From contig NZ_AHCA01000004.1 in the NCBI RefSeq assembly GCF_000238355.1, positions 1 to 64,000 of the forward strand: a DNA stretch of 64,000 nucleotides, read 5' to 3'. This DNA is from Pseudoalteromonas haloplanktis ATCC 14393 (GTDB lineage: Bacteria; Pseudomonadota; Gammaproteobacteria; Enterobacterales; Alteromonadaceae). Of the stretch, positions 17,833 through 29,033 are shown one piece after another. Positions within the stretch are counted from its first letter, which is position 1. Each line of letters starts with the position of its first letter. The translations under genes and the position numbers were made by a program. The notes below the pieces were generated by a model. It was not told where the DNA came from. It saw only the letters and a program-made list of their open reading frames with translations, and did not search any database.

Positions 17833-17850
17833 CTCCTTTTACGGTGCACA

Positions 17851-18261
17851 TTACTTACGTAACTGCTTTACCGCTTTATCAAGTACACCGTTAACAAATT
17901 TATGGCTATCTTCAGCGCCAAAAATCTTAGCAAGTTCAATACCTTCATTGATAGCCACTTTATATGGTACATCTTCACGGAATTTCAGCTCATAGCTGCT
18001 TAAACGTAAAATTGCTTTTTCAACCATATCTAACTCATCAAATGGACGCGTTAAATGTGGCGATACAGCTTCATCTAGTTGCTTATGATTTACCGCAACA
18101 CCACGCGAAAGATCTTTAAAGTATTCAACATCAATTTTAGTCACATCGTTTTCGATCAACATTTGTTGTTCAATATCGGCAATTGCATTGCCGCTAAGTT
18201 GCCAAGAATAAACGGCTTGAAGTGCTAAGATACGTGCTTTACGTCTTGCTGCTGGTTTCAC
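17851..18261 (-). CDS. nusB: Transcription antitermination factor NusB
   Basis: 136 aa, all-helical. Begins [20 protein letters not shown] and ends with the conserved [14 protein letters not shown]. Binds boxA RNA with NusE/S10 in rRNA antitermination; a boxA is present at 169-180. It follows ribH by 15 bp, the usual gammaproteobacterial order. Confidence 0.95.
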   Translation of the reverse strand: MKPAARRKARILALQAVYSWQLSGNAIADIEQQMLIENDVTKIDVEYFKDLSRGVAVNHKQLDEAVSPHLTRPFDELDMVEKAILRLSSYELKFREDVPYKVAINEGIELAKIFGAEDSHKFVNGVLDKAVKQLRK

Positions 18262-18276
18262 AAAAATTCCTTAAAC

Positions 18277-18741
18277 TTAAATTTTATCTAACACATTAAC
18301 CATTTCAAGTGCACCTAAAGCAGCTTCACCGCCTTTGTTGCCCATTTTAGTGCCCGCGCGTTCAATCGCTTGCTCAATGCTTTCTGTGGTTAATACGCCA
18401 AATGCAACTGGGATATCATACTCAAGCGACACTTGCGCTAAGCCTTTATTAGACTCGCCTGCGACAAGATCAAAGTGTGGTGTTCCACCTCGGATCACAA
18501 CGCCTAGAGCAATAATTGCATCATACTCTTTTTTTGCTGCAACGCGTTTCGCTGCTAAAGGTAATTCAACGGCGCCCGGTACATAAACTACCGTTATATC
18601 ATCATCTGATACACCACCAGTACGTTTCAATTCATCAACAGCACCAGCTAAAAGGCTGCTACCAATAAAGTCATTAAAGCGAGAAATTACGATAGCGAAT
18701 TTCTTACCCGGAGCGTATTTATTACCTTCAATAATTTTCAT
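18277..18741 (-). CDS. ribH: 6,7-dimethyl-8-ribityllumazine synthase
   Basis: 154 aa. Condenses 5-amino-6-ribitylamino-uracil with dihydroxybutanone phosphate, the penultimate riboflavin step. [17 protein letters not shown] at the N-terminus and the catalytic His in [14 protein letters not shown] are intact. It is separated from ribB by about 100 bp that holds a possible promoter of its own. Confidence 0.95.
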   Translation of the reverse strand: MKIIEGNKYAPGKKFAIVISRFNDFIGSSLLAGAVDELKRTGGVSDDDITVVYVPGAVELPLAAKRVAAKKEYDAIIALGVVIRGGTPHFDLVAGESNKGLAQVSLEYDIPVAFGVLTTESIEQAIERAGTKMGNKGGEAALGALEMVNVLDKI

Positions 18742-18797
18742 TCGATAACCCTAAAAAATAAGTTCAAGCGGTTGCGATTGCGCAAAAATTGCTGCGT

Positions 18798-18806
18798 ATC
18801 ATACCA
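18798..18806 (-). promoter_or_regulatory. Candidate extended -10 promoter for ribH-nusB
   Basis: The minus strand reads TGGTATGAT, an extended -10 (TGn plus TATGAT) about 55 bp upstream of ribH, with an A/T-rich upstream region. No clear -35 is visible, which an extended -10 can tolerate. Confidence 0.4.
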
Positions 18807-18842
18807 TATAAATAAAATAATAGCCTAGTTTAAGCGTCGTGC

Positions 18843-19955
18843 TTATTGTGGTTCAACGTAGTCAACCACTTCCAGATGAAAGCCTGATAGTGCATGGTAC
18901 TTTTTAGGTAGACTCATTAAGCGCATTTTTTCGATGCCCAAGTCAGCCAAAATTTGTGAACCTACACCAACAGTGCGTGATGTTCCTTGGAACTTACGAT
19001 GCGCCACTGTTTCACCAGCATCTTCCGCAGCAAAGGCTTTAACTGTCGCTTCTAATTCATCTGTACACTCTTGTTTACCAAGGATCACTAACACCCCTTG
19101 GTGTTTTGCGATATAAGCCATCGCATCTGATAAACCCCAGCTTCTATCGGCGCTGCGATCAGATAATAAAATGTCATTAAAGGTGCTTTGTAAATGTACG
19201 CGAACTAAGGTTGGTTCATTGGCTTTCACTTCGCCATTGAGCAATGCGTAATGCAATTGACCATCAATAGTGTCTTTATAAGTCACTAAATCAAACTCAC
19301 CGTGCACAGTTGGCAATTTACACTTTGCCACTTGTTCAATCGTCGTTTCATTCATATTGCGGTATTCAATAAGGTCGGCAATAGTACCAATTTTGATATT
19401 ATGCTGCTCGGCGAATACTTCTAAATCTGGACGGCGTGCCATAGTGCCATCGGCATTTAGGATTTCAACAATCACCGATGAAGGCTCTAAACCTGCTAAA
19501 CGCGCTAAATCACAACCGGCTTCAGTATGCCCCGCACGAGTTAACACGCCACCTGGCTGTGCCATAATAGGAAAAATATGCCCTGGCTGTACGATATCAC
19601 TTGGCACTGCACCTTTCGCAATGGCCGCTTGTACTGTACGTGCACGATCAGCAGCTGAAATACCTGTGGTCACCCCTTTAGAGGCTTCAATCGACATAGT
19701 AAAGTTAGTGGAAAATGCCGCACCATTATTTTTCACCATTAGTGGTAAATCGAGTTGTTCACAACGCTCTTGCGTCATGGTTAAGCAGATCAAACCACGG
19801 CCGTGAGTTGCCATAAAATTGATTGCTTCAGCACTGATATGTTCAGCGGCAATAATTAAATCACCTTCATTCTCTCTGTCTTCATCGTCCATCAATATAA
19901 CCATTTTACCGGCTTTAATGTCATCAATAATTTCTTGTGCGCTGTGTAAATTCAT
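18843..19955 (-). CDS. ribB: DHBP synthase fused to degenerate GTP cyclohydrolase II domain (RibBX type)
   Basis: 370 aa. The N-terminal half (about 1-200) is a complete 3,4-dihydroxy-2-butanone 4-phosphate synthase with [19 protein letters not shown] and the [14 protein letters not shown] segment. The C-terminal half aligns with RibA ([31 protein letters not shown]) but lacks the zinc-binding cysteine triad and catalytic segment of active GTP cyclohydrolase II: the region after VRVHLQST contains no CxC. It is therefore probably a RibBX-type protein in which only RibB works, and a separate RibA should exist elsewhere. Leftward cluster, 28 bp after ribE. Confidence 0.9.
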   Translation of the reverse strand: MNLHSAQEIIDDIKAGKMVILMDDEDRENEGDLIIAAEHISAEAINFMATHGRGLICLTMTQERCEQLDLPLMVKNNGAAFSTNFTMSIEASKGVTTGISAADRARTVQAAIAKGAVPSDIVQPGHIFPIMAQPGGVLTRAGHTEAGCDLARLAGLEPSSVIVEILNADGTMARRPDLEVFAEQHNIKIGTIADLIEYRNMNETTIEQVAKCKLPTVHGEFDLVTYKDTIDGQLHYALLNGEVKANEPTLVRVHLQSTFNDILLSDRSADRSWGLSDAMAYIAKHQGVLVILGKQECTDELEATVKAFAAEDAGETVAHRKFQGTSRTVGVGSQILADLGIEKMRLMSLPKKYHALSGFHLEVVDYVEPQ

Positions 19956-19983
19956 AATCTGCTCGTGTAAGTTGTGGAGTTTA

Positions 19984-20640
19984 TCAGGACTTAATAAAAC
20001 CGGCTTGGGCGAGTAAGCTCATTGAAATATCAGAACTTGCTGGTTGCTCCGCCCCTTTGATCAAGCGCTCTAAATAGCGGGCAATTTGATCAACTTCGAG
20101 GTTCACTTGCGTGCCTACTTTAAAATCAGCAATCGTTGTTTGTTCGCTAGTATGCGGCACGATAGTCAATTTAAATTTATTATCTTCTACTGCATTAACC
20201 GTAAGGCTTATACCATCAATACAAACCGAGCCTTTGTAAGGTATGTATTTCATTAGTTGGGGATCGGTATTTAACCAGTACTCAGTCGCACGTGCATTGG
20301 CCGTAATAGCTGTAATGGTGGCAATTCCATCAACGTGCCCAGACACTAGATGCCCCCCCAGTCGCGACACCGGTTGCATCGCTTTTTCAAGGTTTACTTT
20401 TTGCCCTTGTTTATAATGGGCAAAGCCAGTTAACCCTATCGTTTCATTCGATAAGTCAGCGCTAAAGCCGTCGCTGTGCTTTGCCACTACGGTCAAGCAC
20501 ACACCATTTGTTGCAATGCTGTCACCTAAATTGACATCCGACATATCAAGGTTATTACTTTGAATGCGAATAGCTAAGTCGCCTTGTTTTTGCTGTAATT
20601 CGCTGATCGTGCCAGTCGCTTCGATGATCCCAGTAAACAT
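19984..20640 (-). CDS. ribE: Riboflavin synthase alpha chain
   Basis: 218 aa. Two tandem lumazine-binding repeats are visible, beginning [12 protein letters not shown] and, from about residue 98, [10 protein letters not shown]. The enzyme dismutates two 6,7-dimethyl-8-ribityllumazine molecules to riboflavin. It lies 40 bp after ribD and 28 bp before ribB in one leftward cluster. Confidence 0.95.
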   Translation of the reverse strand: MFTGIIEATGTISELQQKQGDLAIRIQSNNLDMSDVNLGDSIATNGVCLTVVAKHSDGFSADLSNETIGLTGFAHYKQGQKVNLEKAMQPVSRLGGHLVSGHVDGIATITAITANARATEYWLNTDPQLMKYIPYKGSVCIDGISLTVNAVEDNKFKLTIVPHTSEQTTIADFKVGTQVNLEVDQIARYLERLIKGAEQPASSDISMSLLAQAGFIKS

Positions 20641-20680
20641 AGTCGTTACTCTTTAAATAATTTGGTTAAGGCAATGCAAC

Positions 20681-21802
20681 TCAACGCGGTATTGCAGTTA
20701 TACGAATATCATTACCAATCAATACACATTCATTAATTGTTAAATCGACCGCGTTTTGCATAGAGGTTAGTTCGGCAAAGTTTAGTAAGCTTTTAGCGTC
20801 ATTTCCTAACAGTTTCGGTGCTAGATAGATAATATATTCATCAATTAAATGACATTCAGCCATTTTACCCGCTAAGGTTGCCCCTGCTTCTAACCAAATA
20901 TGGTTAAATTGTTGCTCTTGCGCCAATTGTCGTAAAGCGATCTTTAAATCAACTTTACATTCTTTTTCAGGCACCACAATATGGCTTACGTAATGCGGCC
21001 ATTGTACTGATTTATCAAGCTCAGTGGTGATAATTATTATCTCGCTTGCAATGCTAAATAAGGCTAAATCTGGCGTTAAACGATTTTGTGAATCGATAAT
21101 GATACGCACAGGCTGACGAACCGGCAATTGAGTGGGTAATGGCTCAGGCAGCTCATCAACCCGCACATTAAGCTTTGCATCATCCATTAGGACGGTGTCT
21201 GCACCCGTTAAAATAGCGCAACTTTGGGCACGCTGTAATTGCACATCTTGGCGAGCAGGACTGCCCGTGATCCACTTGCTTTGGCCGTTTTTAAGGGCTG
21301 TTTTACCATCAAGACTTGCCGCCATTTTGCAGGTGATAAACGGCATCCCCTGTTCCATGCGTTTTAAAAAGCCACGGTTTAACAAGCGAGCTTCTGACTC
21401 TAACAAGCCAGATGCAACCTCAATGCCTGCATCAGCTAAAATGGCTAAACCTTTACCTGCCACTTGCGGATTAGGATCCACCATAGCGGCAATTACTTTT
21501 ACCACACCTGCTGCTTTTAAACCTTCGGCACAAGGTGGTGTGCGGCCATAGTGGCTGCATGGCTCTAAGGTAACATAAGCAGTGGCACCTGTAGCTCGTG
21601 TACCTGCCATCAAAAGTGCATTTACTTCGGCGTGACCTTGGCCGGCAACTTGGTGAAAGCCTTCACCTACAATAGTTCCGTTTTTTACCAACACGCAACC
21701 TACATTAGGGTTGGGTGTTGTGGTAAAGCGCCCTTGCTTGGCAAGCGCGATCGCACGTGCCATATAAATATGATCTTGCTCAGTGAAATGTGATAGGGGC
21801 AT
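20681..21802 (-). CDS. ribD: Bifunctional riboflavin deaminase/reductase RibD
   Basis: 373 aa from MPLSHFTEQDHIYM. The N-terminal deaminase has the zinc site HAEVNALLMAG ... PCSHYGRTPPC. The C-terminal reductase starts near KMAASLDGKTAL and binds NADPH. It converts the GTP cyclohydrolase II product to 5-amino-6-ribitylamino-uracil phosphate. The frame extends 24 codons further into nrdR, but the chosen ATG has a GGGAG SD and matches the family; it abuts the nrdR stop codon. Confidence 0.94.
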   Translation of the reverse strand: MPLSHFTEQDHIYMARAIALAKQGRFTTTPNPNVGCVLVKNGTIVGEGFHQVAGQGHAEVNALLMAGTRATGATAYVTLEPCSHYGRTPPCAEGLKAAGVVKVIAAMVDPNPQVAGKGLAILADAGIEVASGLLESEARLLNRGFLKRMEQGMPFITCKMAASLDGKTALKNGQSKWITGSPARQDVQLQRAQSCAILTGADTVLMDDAKLNVRVDELPEPLPTQLPVRQPVRIIIDSQNRLTPDLALFSIASEIIIITTELDKSVQWPHYVSHIVVPEKECKVDLKIALRQLAQEQQFNHIWLEAGATLAGKMAECHLIDEYIIYLAPKLLGNDAKSLLNFAELTSMQNAVDLTINECVLIGNDIRITAIPR

Positions 21803-21803
21803 T

Positions 21804-22253
21804 TTATTCTCCCAAGCGGGCGATCTCTTCACCAAATTCTCGGATATCTTCAAATGAGCGATATACGGAGGCAAACCTTACATAAGCAACTTTATCAAGC
21901 TTCTTCAGTGCTTCCATTATACATTCACCAATTAAGTGACTTGATATTTCTCGCTCGCCGGTGGCACGTAGTTGCGATTTTATAATGTTAACTACTTCAT
22001 CTACTTGCTCTGTACTAACGGGGCGTTTTTCTAATGCGCGATGTAGACCATTAAGGAGTTTATCTTCATTAAACGGTTCACGGCTGCCATCTTGTTTGAT
22101 CACTCTTGGCATTACCAACTCTGCCCCTTCAAAGGTAGTAAAGCGTTCATGGCATTCATTGCATTCACGACGACGTCTTACTTGGTGACCACCGCCAACA
22201 AGGCGCGAGTCAATCACTTTGGTATCTTTTGCGGTGCAAAATGGACAATGCAT
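21804..22253 (-). CDS. nrdR: Transcriptional repressor NrdR
   Basis: 149 aa. An N-terminal zinc ribbon ([15 protein letters not shown] ... [17 protein letters not shown]) and an ATP-cone domain ([16 protein letters not shown]). It senses ATP/dATP and represses ribonucleotide reductase operons at NrdR boxes. First gene of the leftward nrdR-rib-nus-thiL-pgpA cluster; it begins only about 28 bp after the glyA terminator. Confidence 0.96.
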   Translation of the reverse strand: MHCPFCTAKDTKVIDSRLVGGGHQVRRRRECNECHERFTTFEGAELVMPRVIKQDGSREPFNEDKLLNGLHRALEKRPVSTEQVDEVVNIIKSQLRATGEREISSHLIGECIMEALKKLDKVAYVRFASVYRSFEDIREFGEEIARLGE

Positions 22254-22273
22254 AAGTATTAGCTTCCGTTAAA

Positions 22274-22304
22274 AAACAAAAAAGGCCGCTTTTAAGCGGC
22301 CTTT
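22274..22304 (-). terminator. Terminator after glyA
   Basis: Perfect 10-bp stem AAAGGCCGCT/AGCGGCCTTT with a 4-nt loop and a T-run on the minus strand. A possible -10 (TATTAT, 22305-22310) lies right before the stem, so nrdR transcripts might begin inside the hairpin and so escape it. Confidence 0.88.
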
Positions 22305-22356
22305 ATAATAGCAAAAAACAACGCTATTGTGATCTAAATTACTGCTAGCTTAACAA

Positions 22357-23613
22357 TTAAGCGTAAACTGGTAATTTTTTACAGATTGCTTTAACTTTCT
22401 CTTTTACTTGTGCTTGCACAGACTCATCATTGATGTTGTCTAGTACATCACAGATCCAGCCAGCAAGCTCTTTTGATTCAGCTTCTTTAAAACCACGACG
22501 TGTGATTGCAGGAGAACCAATACGCAGACCTGACGTTACAAATGGTGAACGCGGATCATTAGGTACAGAGTTTTTATTTACTGTAATGTTTGCATTACCT
22601 AGTGCGGCGTCAGCGTCTTTACCAGTGATATCTTTATCGATTAAATCAAGTAAGAACAAGTGGTTTTCTGTTTTGTCAGAAACGATTTTGTAGCCGCGCT
22701 CTTGCATAACTGCAACCATAGCTTGCGCATTTTTAACAACTTGCGTTTGATATTCTTTAAACTCAGGTTGTAGTGCTTCTTTAAATGCTACTGCTTTTGC
22801 AGCAATGATGTGACATAAAGGACCACCTTGGCCACCTGGGAATACAGCGCTATTTAGCTTTTTGTAGATAGCTTCATCGCCACACGCAGAGATGATTAGA
22901 CCGCCACGAGGACCCGCTAAAGTTTTGTGCGTAGTCGTGGTAACAACGTGCGCATGTGGTACTGGACTTGGGTAAACACCCGCAGCAATAAGACCTGCAA
23001 CGTGAGCCATATCAACAAATAGGTAAGCACCTACTTTATCAGCGATTTCACGGAATTTAGCCCAATCAACAATACCTGAGTATGCAGAGAAACCACCGAT
23101 AATCATTTTTGGCTTGTGCTCAAGCGCAAGCGCTTCAACTTGTGCGTAATCAATTTCGCCAGTCGCTTCATCTAATCCATATTGGATTGCATTGTAAAGC
23201 TTACCAGAGAAGCTTACATGTGAACCGTGCGTTAAGTGACCGCCATGCGCTAAGCTCATGCCAAGTACCGTATCACCTGCTTCTAATAATGCTAAGAATA
23301 CAGCTGCATTAGCTTGTGAACCTGCATGAGGCTGTACGTTTGCATATTCAGAGCCAAATAGCTCATTAGCGCGGTCAATAGCAAGTTGCTCAACAACATC
23401 AACGTGCTCACAACCACCGTAGTAACGCTTGCCTGGGTAGCCTTCAGCATATTTGTTCGTTAACTGAGAACCCTGCGCTTCAAGTACGCGTGGGCTACAG
23501 TAGTTTTCAGATGCAATTAGCTCAATGTGTTCTTCTTGACGAGCAGTCTCTTTGTTGATTGCGTCAAATAACTCTGGATCAAAATCCGAAATATTCATGC
23601 TACGTTCTAACAT
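22357..23613 (-). CDS. glyA: Serine hydroxymethyltransferase
   Basis: 418 aa (E. coli 417). A PLP enzyme interconverting serine and glycine with tetrahydrofolate. The PLP lysine is in [16 protein letters not shown] (about residue 230); [15 protein letters not shown] and [12 protein letters not shown] are family signatures. Start [15 protein letters not shown] parallels the E. coli start, with SD AGGAG. A -10 TATAAT lies at 23657-23662 upstream. Monocistronic, ending at the 22274-22304 terminator. Confidence 0.97.
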   Translation of the reverse strand: MLERSMNISDFDPELFDAINKETARQEEHIELIASENYCSPRVLEAQGSQLTNKYAEGYPGKRYYGGCEHVDVVEQLAIDRANELFGSEYANVQPHAGSQANAAVFLALLEAGDTVLGMSLAHGGHLTHGSHVSFSGKLYNAIQYGLDEATGEIDYAQVEALALEHKPKMIIGGFSAYSGIVDWAKFREIADKVGAYLFVDMAHVAGLIAAGVYPSPVPHAHVVTTTTHKTLAGPRGGLIISACGDEAIYKKLNSAVFPGGQGGPLCHIIAAKAVAFKEALQPEFKEYQTQVVKNAQAMVAVMQERGYKIVSDKTENHLFLLDLIDKDITGKDADAALGNANITVNKNSVPNDPRSPFVTSGLRIGSPAITRRGFKEAESKELAGWICDVLDNINDESVQAQVKEKVKAICKKLPVYA

Positions 23614-23888
23614 GGGGGCTCCTAGGGCAACGTGTATGGTATTTTTTAAAGGCTGAATTATACGCTGAAAACGTCAATTTGCCTATGGTGTTAAGATGAA
23701 CATATTTAAACAGGGATTGAATTTAATTCACAGTGTTTTTGTAATGATATTTTTTTATTAAAACATAAGTAAAACTAATAAATTAAAGTGTTCGACATTT
23801 ATATTCTTAATGCTAAAGTTCTTTATATTTACCAGTTATTACACTAGGCTTGTATGAAATATAATCATGGATGATGAACTAATTTATT

Positions 23889-24254
23889 ATGCTGGCTAAA
23901 CCTATCTACGAATCAATTCCTTATTTTTATATCGCTTTTGGTAGCTTTTGCATGGTCGTTTCCAGCGCCTTACTGCCAACCGCATTAGGTGTGTTGCTAT
24001 TTTTTAATGGTGCAAATATTTGGCGACTACGTTCTAATGCGCGACGAAAAGATCACCAAGTAAATCGTATCCGTGCTAATAAAAACTTTTACTATTATGA
24101 ATTTAAGCCATTTCTACTACTTATAGTAGGCATACTAGTAATGCGCTGGATACCTTATAAATTTATATATCCTGCGGGTGTTGTGATCTGTTGTTGTGGG
24201 TTATTAATTTTATTTTTGCGTATTTTAAATCGCCGAACTCGTTCTCTAGTATAA
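23889..24254 (+). CDS. Small membrane protein, function unknown
   Basis: 121 aa. I do not recognise a family. About three hydrophobic segments are visible (roughly 10-40, 70-86 and 90-110), with a basic stretch (RLRSNARRKDHQVNRIRANK) between the first and second, probably cytoplasmic by the positive-inside rule. It sits alone between divergent glyA and convergent thrC and ends near a bidirectional terminator. Confidence 0.65.
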   Translation: MLAKPIYESIPYFYIAFGSFCMVVSSALLPTALGVLLFFNGANIWRLRSNARRKDHQVNRIRANKNFYYYEFKPFLLLIVGILVMRWIPYKFIYPAGVVICCCGLLILFLRILNRRTRSLV

Positions 24255-24290
24255 ATAAAAGAATGCTGTATCCAATACGTTCTAAAGATT

Positions 24291-24331
24291 AAAAAAAACG
24301 GTATGACAGATTGCCATACCGCTCATTTTTC
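24291..24331. terminator. Bidirectional terminator between 121-aa gene and thrC
   Basis: Stem CGGTATG/CATACCG with an A8 run on the left and TTTTT on the right, so it can stop both convergent transcripts. Confidence 0.85.
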
Positions 24332-24354
24332 AAACTTAGTTCTACAATCTAGTA

Positions 24355-25638
24355 CTAGCCTAACTTGGCTAATAGAATGTCGCGTAAAACGTTATAGTCA
24401 TCACTAATATCTTCAGCTAAACACGTTTTAGCTAGTGCATCTGCTAACGGTTTTGGCATTTCAAGTTCAATATCAAGTATTTCTTCAACACTTTCTTTGA
24501 ATTTAGCAGGGTGTGCTGTAGCTAAGAAAATACCTGCAGAATCAGCAGCTAAGCTAGCTTTCAAGCCTTGATATGCAATCGCAGTATGAGGTTCAGCAAT
24601 ATAACCTGTTTGTTGAATTTTTTTCATCACTGCTTGTGTATCGTTTTCATCAACGCTAGTTGAATAAAAGTCATCATAACTAAACCAATTGTTATCAAGC
24701 ATGGTTTGTACGCGAGGCCAATTATTAGGTTTGCTCACGTCCATTGCATTTGATAGCGATTCAATTGTTGCATTTGGTGCCCAGTTTTTATCAAGAATAA
24801 AACGCGGTACAGTATCATTCTGATTTGTTGTCGCACTAAGTTTACCAACTGGCATGCCGATAACAGCACCAATCATTGCGGCACATACATTACCAAAATT
24901 ACCACTTGGCACTGAGATATGCGCGTTAGCGCGCTGATCTTTTGGTAATTGTGCGATTGCTTCAAAGTAATAACACACTTGAGCAACTAGGCGACTGATA
25001 TTTATTGAGTTAGCTGAATTTAACCCTAAGCGCGATTTAACTTCATCATCTAAAAAGGCATTCTTAACCATCGCTTGGCAATCATCAAAGCTGCCTTCAA
25101 CTGCATAGCAGTGGATGTTATTACCCAGTGTTGTAAACAGTTTTTGTTGCGCTAATGAAATTTTTCCTTTTGGATATAGGATAACAACATCGATATTTGG
25201 TTTATTATAAAATGCGTGCGCAACTGCGGCACCAGTGTCGCCTGAGGTGGCCGTTAGTATAGTGGTTTTTTCACCTTGGCTAAATTGCGCTAAGCACTCA
25301 GCCATAAAGCGGCCACCAAAGTCTTTAAACGCAAGGGTTGGTCCGTGGAACAGCTCTAAACAATAAATGTTGTCTTCTACTTCAACCAATTTAACTGGGA
25401 AGTTAAAGGCATTTTGCACCATCTGTGCAACGGTATCCGCTGGTAATTCATCACCAATTAGATGCGATAAAATCTTACTGCTACGCGATACAAAGTCCAT
25501 GTCCAGCAACGCATCAATATCACCTATTGGTGCTAATGATTCAGGAAAGAATACCCCTTGATTGCGCCCTAAACCTGTTTTAACCGCTTCAACGAACGAC
25601 ACTTTTTGTGAATCATCTTTCAAATTATGTAATTGCAT
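24355..25638 (-). CDS. thrC: Threonine synthase
   Basis: 427 aa. A PLP enzyme that converts O-phosphohomoserine to threonine. The PLP lysine lies in FHGPTLAFKDFGGRFM (about residues 100-115); SGDTGAAVAHAF and SVPSGNFGNVCAA bind the cofactor phosphate. Last gene of the thrABC operon, 18 bp after thrB, and followed by a terminator. Confidence 0.97.
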   Translation of the reverse strand: MQLHNLKDDSQKVSFVEAVKTGLGRNQGVFFPESLAPIGDIDALLDMDFVSRSSKILSHLIGDELPADTVAQMVQNAFNFPVKLVEVEDNIYCLELFHGPTLAFKDFGGRFMAECLAQFSQGEKTTILTATSGDTGAAVAHAFYNKPNIDVVILYPKGKISLAQQKLFTTLGNNIHCYAVEGSFDDCQAMVKNAFLDDEVKSRLGLNSANSINISRLVAQVCYYFEAIAQLPKDQRANAHISVPSGNFGNVCAAMIGAVIGMPVGKLSATTNQNDTVPRFILDKNWAPNATIESLSNAMDVSKPNNWPRVQTMLDNNWFSYDDFYSTSVDENDTQAVMKKIQQTGYIAEPHTAIAYQGLKASLAADSAGIFLATAHPAKFKESVEEILDIELEMPKPLADALAKTCLAEDISDDYNVLRDILLAKLG

Positions 25639-25656
25639 TATTAATTCCTTAAATTC

Positions 25657-26583
25657 TTATAACTGACGCGTGCCGGCGTTATCGAGCTTACAAATATGGC
25701 AAAAGCCTTGTTCATTGATATAGTTTTGTTCAAGCCACTGTGCACATTGCTGAGCCGCTGCAAGTGTTTTACACACGGTAAATAATGTCGGCCCTGCGCC
25801 TGAGATACTGACTATTTCCGCGCCTAAATCGGGTAATGCGAGTTTCGCTTCATTAAACCCAGCGATAAGCGGTGCGCGATAAGGTTCAGCTATTTCATCG
25901 CTCATTATTGATAATGCCTCATCAAAACGACTGGTTAGCAATAGTGTACTAAACGCAGATAAGCGCTGCGCAAATTCAACGCTGGCATGCATACTTAATT
26001 CTTTTGGCAACACTGAACGTGCTTTGGCAGTATTAAGTGAAAAGCCAGGGAAAGCGGCCACATAATACCAGCTTTCATCAACCGGCAAGGCGATTGATTT
26101 GTTTGGAATTAGATCACCCGTTAGCTGCAAACCACCTAAGTAACATGGTGTGATGTTATCGTAATGACGACCACCACTGACGATTGCTTCAAAGTCTGCC
26201 ATTAACTCAATAAGTTGCACTTGGCTAAGTTTAGTGTCGGCAAATTTATCCAATGCAGCAAACGTTGCCACAACAGAGCAGGCACTTGAGCCTAAACCAG
26301 AACCTATTGGTAAATTCTTTTTCAACTCCAATTTTACGCTTGGCATGGTTGGCGCAACATGTTCACGAAAATGCACCAAACACTGATACGCTAAGTTTTC
26401 GCTGGCATCACTTGGCAGCTTGTGGGCGTATTCACCAGAGCAAATAAATTCATCGTTTTGTGCAGGACTTACCGCAACCACATCACCTAATAAAGTGCCA
26501 TCAATAGGTGCAAGTGCTGCACCTAAGGCATCAAAACCGACTGCAAAGTTGCCTATTGAGGCCGGAGCATATACTTCAATCAT
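25657..26583 (-). CDS. thrB: Homoserine kinase
   Basis: 308 aa. GHMP kinase with the ATP loop LPIGSGLGSSACSV (about residues 90-104), the N-terminal APASIGNFAVGFDALG and the C-terminal SGAGPTLF. Phosphorylates homoserine for ThrC. It lies 9 bp after thrA and 18 bp before thrC. Confidence 0.97.
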   Translation of the reverse strand: MIEVYAPASIGNFAVGFDALGAALAPIDGTLLGDVVAVSPAQNDEFICSGEYAHKLPSDASENLAYQCLVHFREHVAPTMPSVKLELKKNLPIGSGLGSSACSVVATFAALDKFADTKLSQVQLIELMADFEAIVSGGRHYDNITPCYLGGLQLTGDLIPNKSIALPVDESWYYVAAFPGFSLNTAKARSVLPKELSMHASVEFAQRLSAFSTLLLTSRFDEALSIMSDEIAEPYRAPLIAGFNEAKLALPDLGAEIVSISGAGPTLFTVCKTLAAAQQCAQWLEQNYINEQGFCHICKLDNAGTRQL

Positions 26584-26592
26584 ACGATTCTC

Positions 26593-29010
26593 CTAGCGTG
26601 ATAACGTTTTTAAGATATCAGCAAATACACCGGCTGCGGTAACCGCAGAGCCCGCTCCATAACCACGAATAACAAATGGACGTGGTTGATAGTACGCACT
26701 TAAAATTGCCAGCGCATTTTCACCATCACGAATAACTGAAAGTGCATGTTTGCTATCTACCGCTTCAATACCCACTTTACAGTGACCTTCTTTAATTGTG
26801 CCTACATAGCGCAGCACTTTCCCTTCACTGGCTGCACTTTCGATGCGATCGTTAAATGCGGCATCTAAACTCGGTAGTTTAGCCATAAACTCCTCAACAC
26901 TGTCACCTTGTGCAAACCCACCAGGCAGTACTGATTCCACTTCAATATCGCTAAGCTCTAGTTTCATACCGGCTTCACGGGCAATGATTAATAGCTTACG
27001 AGCAACATCGGTGCCCGATAGGTCATCACGCGGATCAGGCTCTGTAAAACCGCTTTCTTTGGCTTTAATCGTTGCTTCAGATAATGATAAACCATCTTGT
27101 AGCGCACCAAACATATACGACAATGAACCAGATAAAATACCGCTAAACTCAAGTAACTCATCACCTGCACCGAAGAGTGATTGTAAATTATCAATAACAG
27201 GAAGACCGGCACCTACGTTAGTTTCGTATAAAAACTTACGATTGTTCTTACGTGTTGCTGCAATTAAGTCTTGATAATACACATACGAACTAGTGTTAGC
27301 CTTTTTATTTGCCGCTACCACATGGAAGCCTGCGTTTAAAAAGTCCACATATTGAGCGGCTAACGCATCCGACGACGTGCAATCAACCAGTACGGGGTTG
27401 ATCAAATGGTTTTGCTTTACAAATTGTTCAACTAGTTTTAAGTCAAACGCTTGCTCAGATACAGCAAGCTTTTGCTGCCAGTCATCAAAAGCAATACCTT
27501 CGCTATCAAGGTGTAACTGACGAGAGTTTGCTACGCCATATAAGTTAAGCTTAATGTTACGCTTTTCAAGCCATGCTTGCTGACGCTCTAGTTGTTGAAT
27601 CAGTTCTTGACCAACTAGACCACAACCTAATAAAAATACATCGATAGATGGAATATGAGTGAAGAAGTTTTCATGACATACTTTTACTGCATCGTTACAC
27701 AACTCGCCGTCGATCACGGCGGAAATAGCACTTTCTGTTGAATCTTGCGCTATAGCAACTATATTCACTTGAGCTTGGGCAAGGGAAGCAAAAAAATTAG
27801 CCGCTAACCCTTTGTGAGCGCGCATATTGTCACCTACTAAAGTAACAATCGCTAAGTTTCGTTGTACATGTACAGGTTCAATCAGTCCCGCTTGCGACTC
27901 AAGTTCAAAAGCACTTTGTAATGCCTCTAGCGCCAGTGGCAAATCAGATTCATGAACACAAAAACTGATACTAAATTCACATGAAGACTGAGTGATCAAC
28001 ACTATTGATACATTATCATGAGCAAGGGCATTAAATACTTTTGACGCCATGCCCACTTTACCTTTCATACCAGGGCCTGACACCGTTAACATGGCAAGAT
28101 TTTGTAAACTAGATAACGCTTTAACTGGCTCTGATGAGACATTATCGTTACTGATCAATGATCCCTGTGCATCTGGGTTGTGAGTATTCTTAATTTCACA
28201 CGGTACGCCCGCTTTAGCACACGGTAGAATTGTTTTAGGGTGAAGAACTTTTGCACCAAAGTAGGATAACTCCATCGCTTCTTTATATGATAAAAAATCA
28301 ACTTTAGTGGCTTTCTTAATATAACGAGGATCCGCGCTATACACACCATCAACATCAGTCCAGATCTGGCAGACCTCTGCATCTAAACAGGCTGCTGCAA
28401 TCGCTGCGGAATAATCAGAGCCATTACGTCCTAACGTTGTTAACTGACCTTGCTCATTGCTCGCGGTAAAACCGGGCATGATATAAATAGTGGCAGGCGC
28501 CGCTTTTAGGGCAGCTTGAAAGCGCACTTTACTCGCAGCTAGATCCGCTTCAGCATCAATGAAGCCACCCGTTGAGGCGATACAATCTGTTGCTTCAAGG
28601 TAACGAGCATTATGTGAGCTAAGGAGGCTTTGCATTAATGACACGCTGATCCGCTCGCCAAAGCTGATCACATACGCACGTACCTGATCAGGACAGCATT
28701 TTATTAATTTAACACCAGCCAGTTTATTCTCTAATTCATTTAAATCAGGCCAGTTTTGTACTTCTCCAAAGTCAGCTGTAACAGCGGCTTTTAAACTATC
28801 GCAGCGCGTTACGAGTGCAGACCATTGTTCGCTATAATCAAGCCCCTGCTCTGCGGCACTGGCTAAAGCAACCAATGAATCGGTCATGCCACCAGGTGCT
28901 GATAACACCAATAAAATTTCATCTTTTAATTGCGCTTTAACTAACTGAGCTACCTGTTGTAAACATGCAAAGTCGGCAAGCGACGACCCGCCAAATTTTA
29001 ATACTCGCAT
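26593..29010 (-). CDS. thrA: Bifunctional aspartokinase I / homoserine dehydrogenase I
   Basis: 805 aa, slightly shorter than E. coli ThrA (820). The N-terminal aspartokinase domain starts [13 protein letters not shown] and contains [16 protein letters not shown]. Two ACT-type regulatory segments follow (about 300-450). The C-terminal homoserine dehydrogenase has the NAD-binding [13 protein letters not shown] and the catalytic Lys region [20 protein letters not shown]. It makes the first and third steps from aspartate to threonine, usually threonine-inhibited. Expression is under the thrL attenuator just upstream. Confidence 0.97.
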   Translation of the reverse strand: MRVLKFGGSSLADFACLQQVAQLVKAQLKDEILLVLSAPGGMTDSLVALASAAEQGLDYSEQWSALVTRCDSLKAAVTADFGEVQNWPDLNELENKLAGVKLIKCCPDQVRAYVISFGERISVSLMQSLLSSHNARYLEATDCIASTGGFIDAEADLAASKVRFQAALKAAPATIYIMPGFTASNEQGQLTTLGRNGSDYSAAIAAACLDAEVCQIWTDVDGVYSADPRYIKKATKVDFLSYKEAMELSYFGAKVLHPKTILPCAKAGVPCEIKNTHNPDAQGSLISNDNVSSEPVKALSSLQNLAMLTVSGPGMKGKVGMASKVFNALAHDNVSIVLITQSSCEFSISFCVHESDLPLALEALQSAFELESQAGLIEPVHVQRNLAIVTLVGDNMRAHKGLAANFFASLAQAQVNIVAIAQDSTESAISAVIDGELCNDAVKVCHENFFTHIPSIDVFLLGCGLVGQELIQQLERQQAWLEKRNIKLNLYGVANSRQLHLDSEGIAFDDWQQKLAVSEQAFDLKLVEQFVKQNHLINPVLVDCTSSDALAAQYVDFLNAGFHVVAANKKANTSSYVYYQDLIAATRKNNRKFLYETNVGAGLPVIDNLQSLFGAGDELLEFSGILSGSLSYMFGALQDGLSLSEATIKAKESGFTEPDPRDDLSGTDVARKLLIIAREAGMKLELSDIEVESVLPGGFAQGDSVEEFMAKLPSLDAAFNDRIESAASEGKVLRYVGTIKEGHCKVGIEAVDSKHALSVIRDGENALAILSAYYQPRPFVIRGYGAGSAVTAAGVFADILKTLSR

Positions 29011-29033
29011 TTTTTATGTTTCCTCATCCCATA

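Noticed and set aside
18742..22260. FMN riboswitch for the rib genes
   Set aside because: I looked for the conserved RFN core sequences upstream of the riboflavin genes and saw none.
22305..22360. Possible CRP half-site near the glyA stop
   Set aside because: Only one half (ATCACA) matches, and no second half is at proper spacing.
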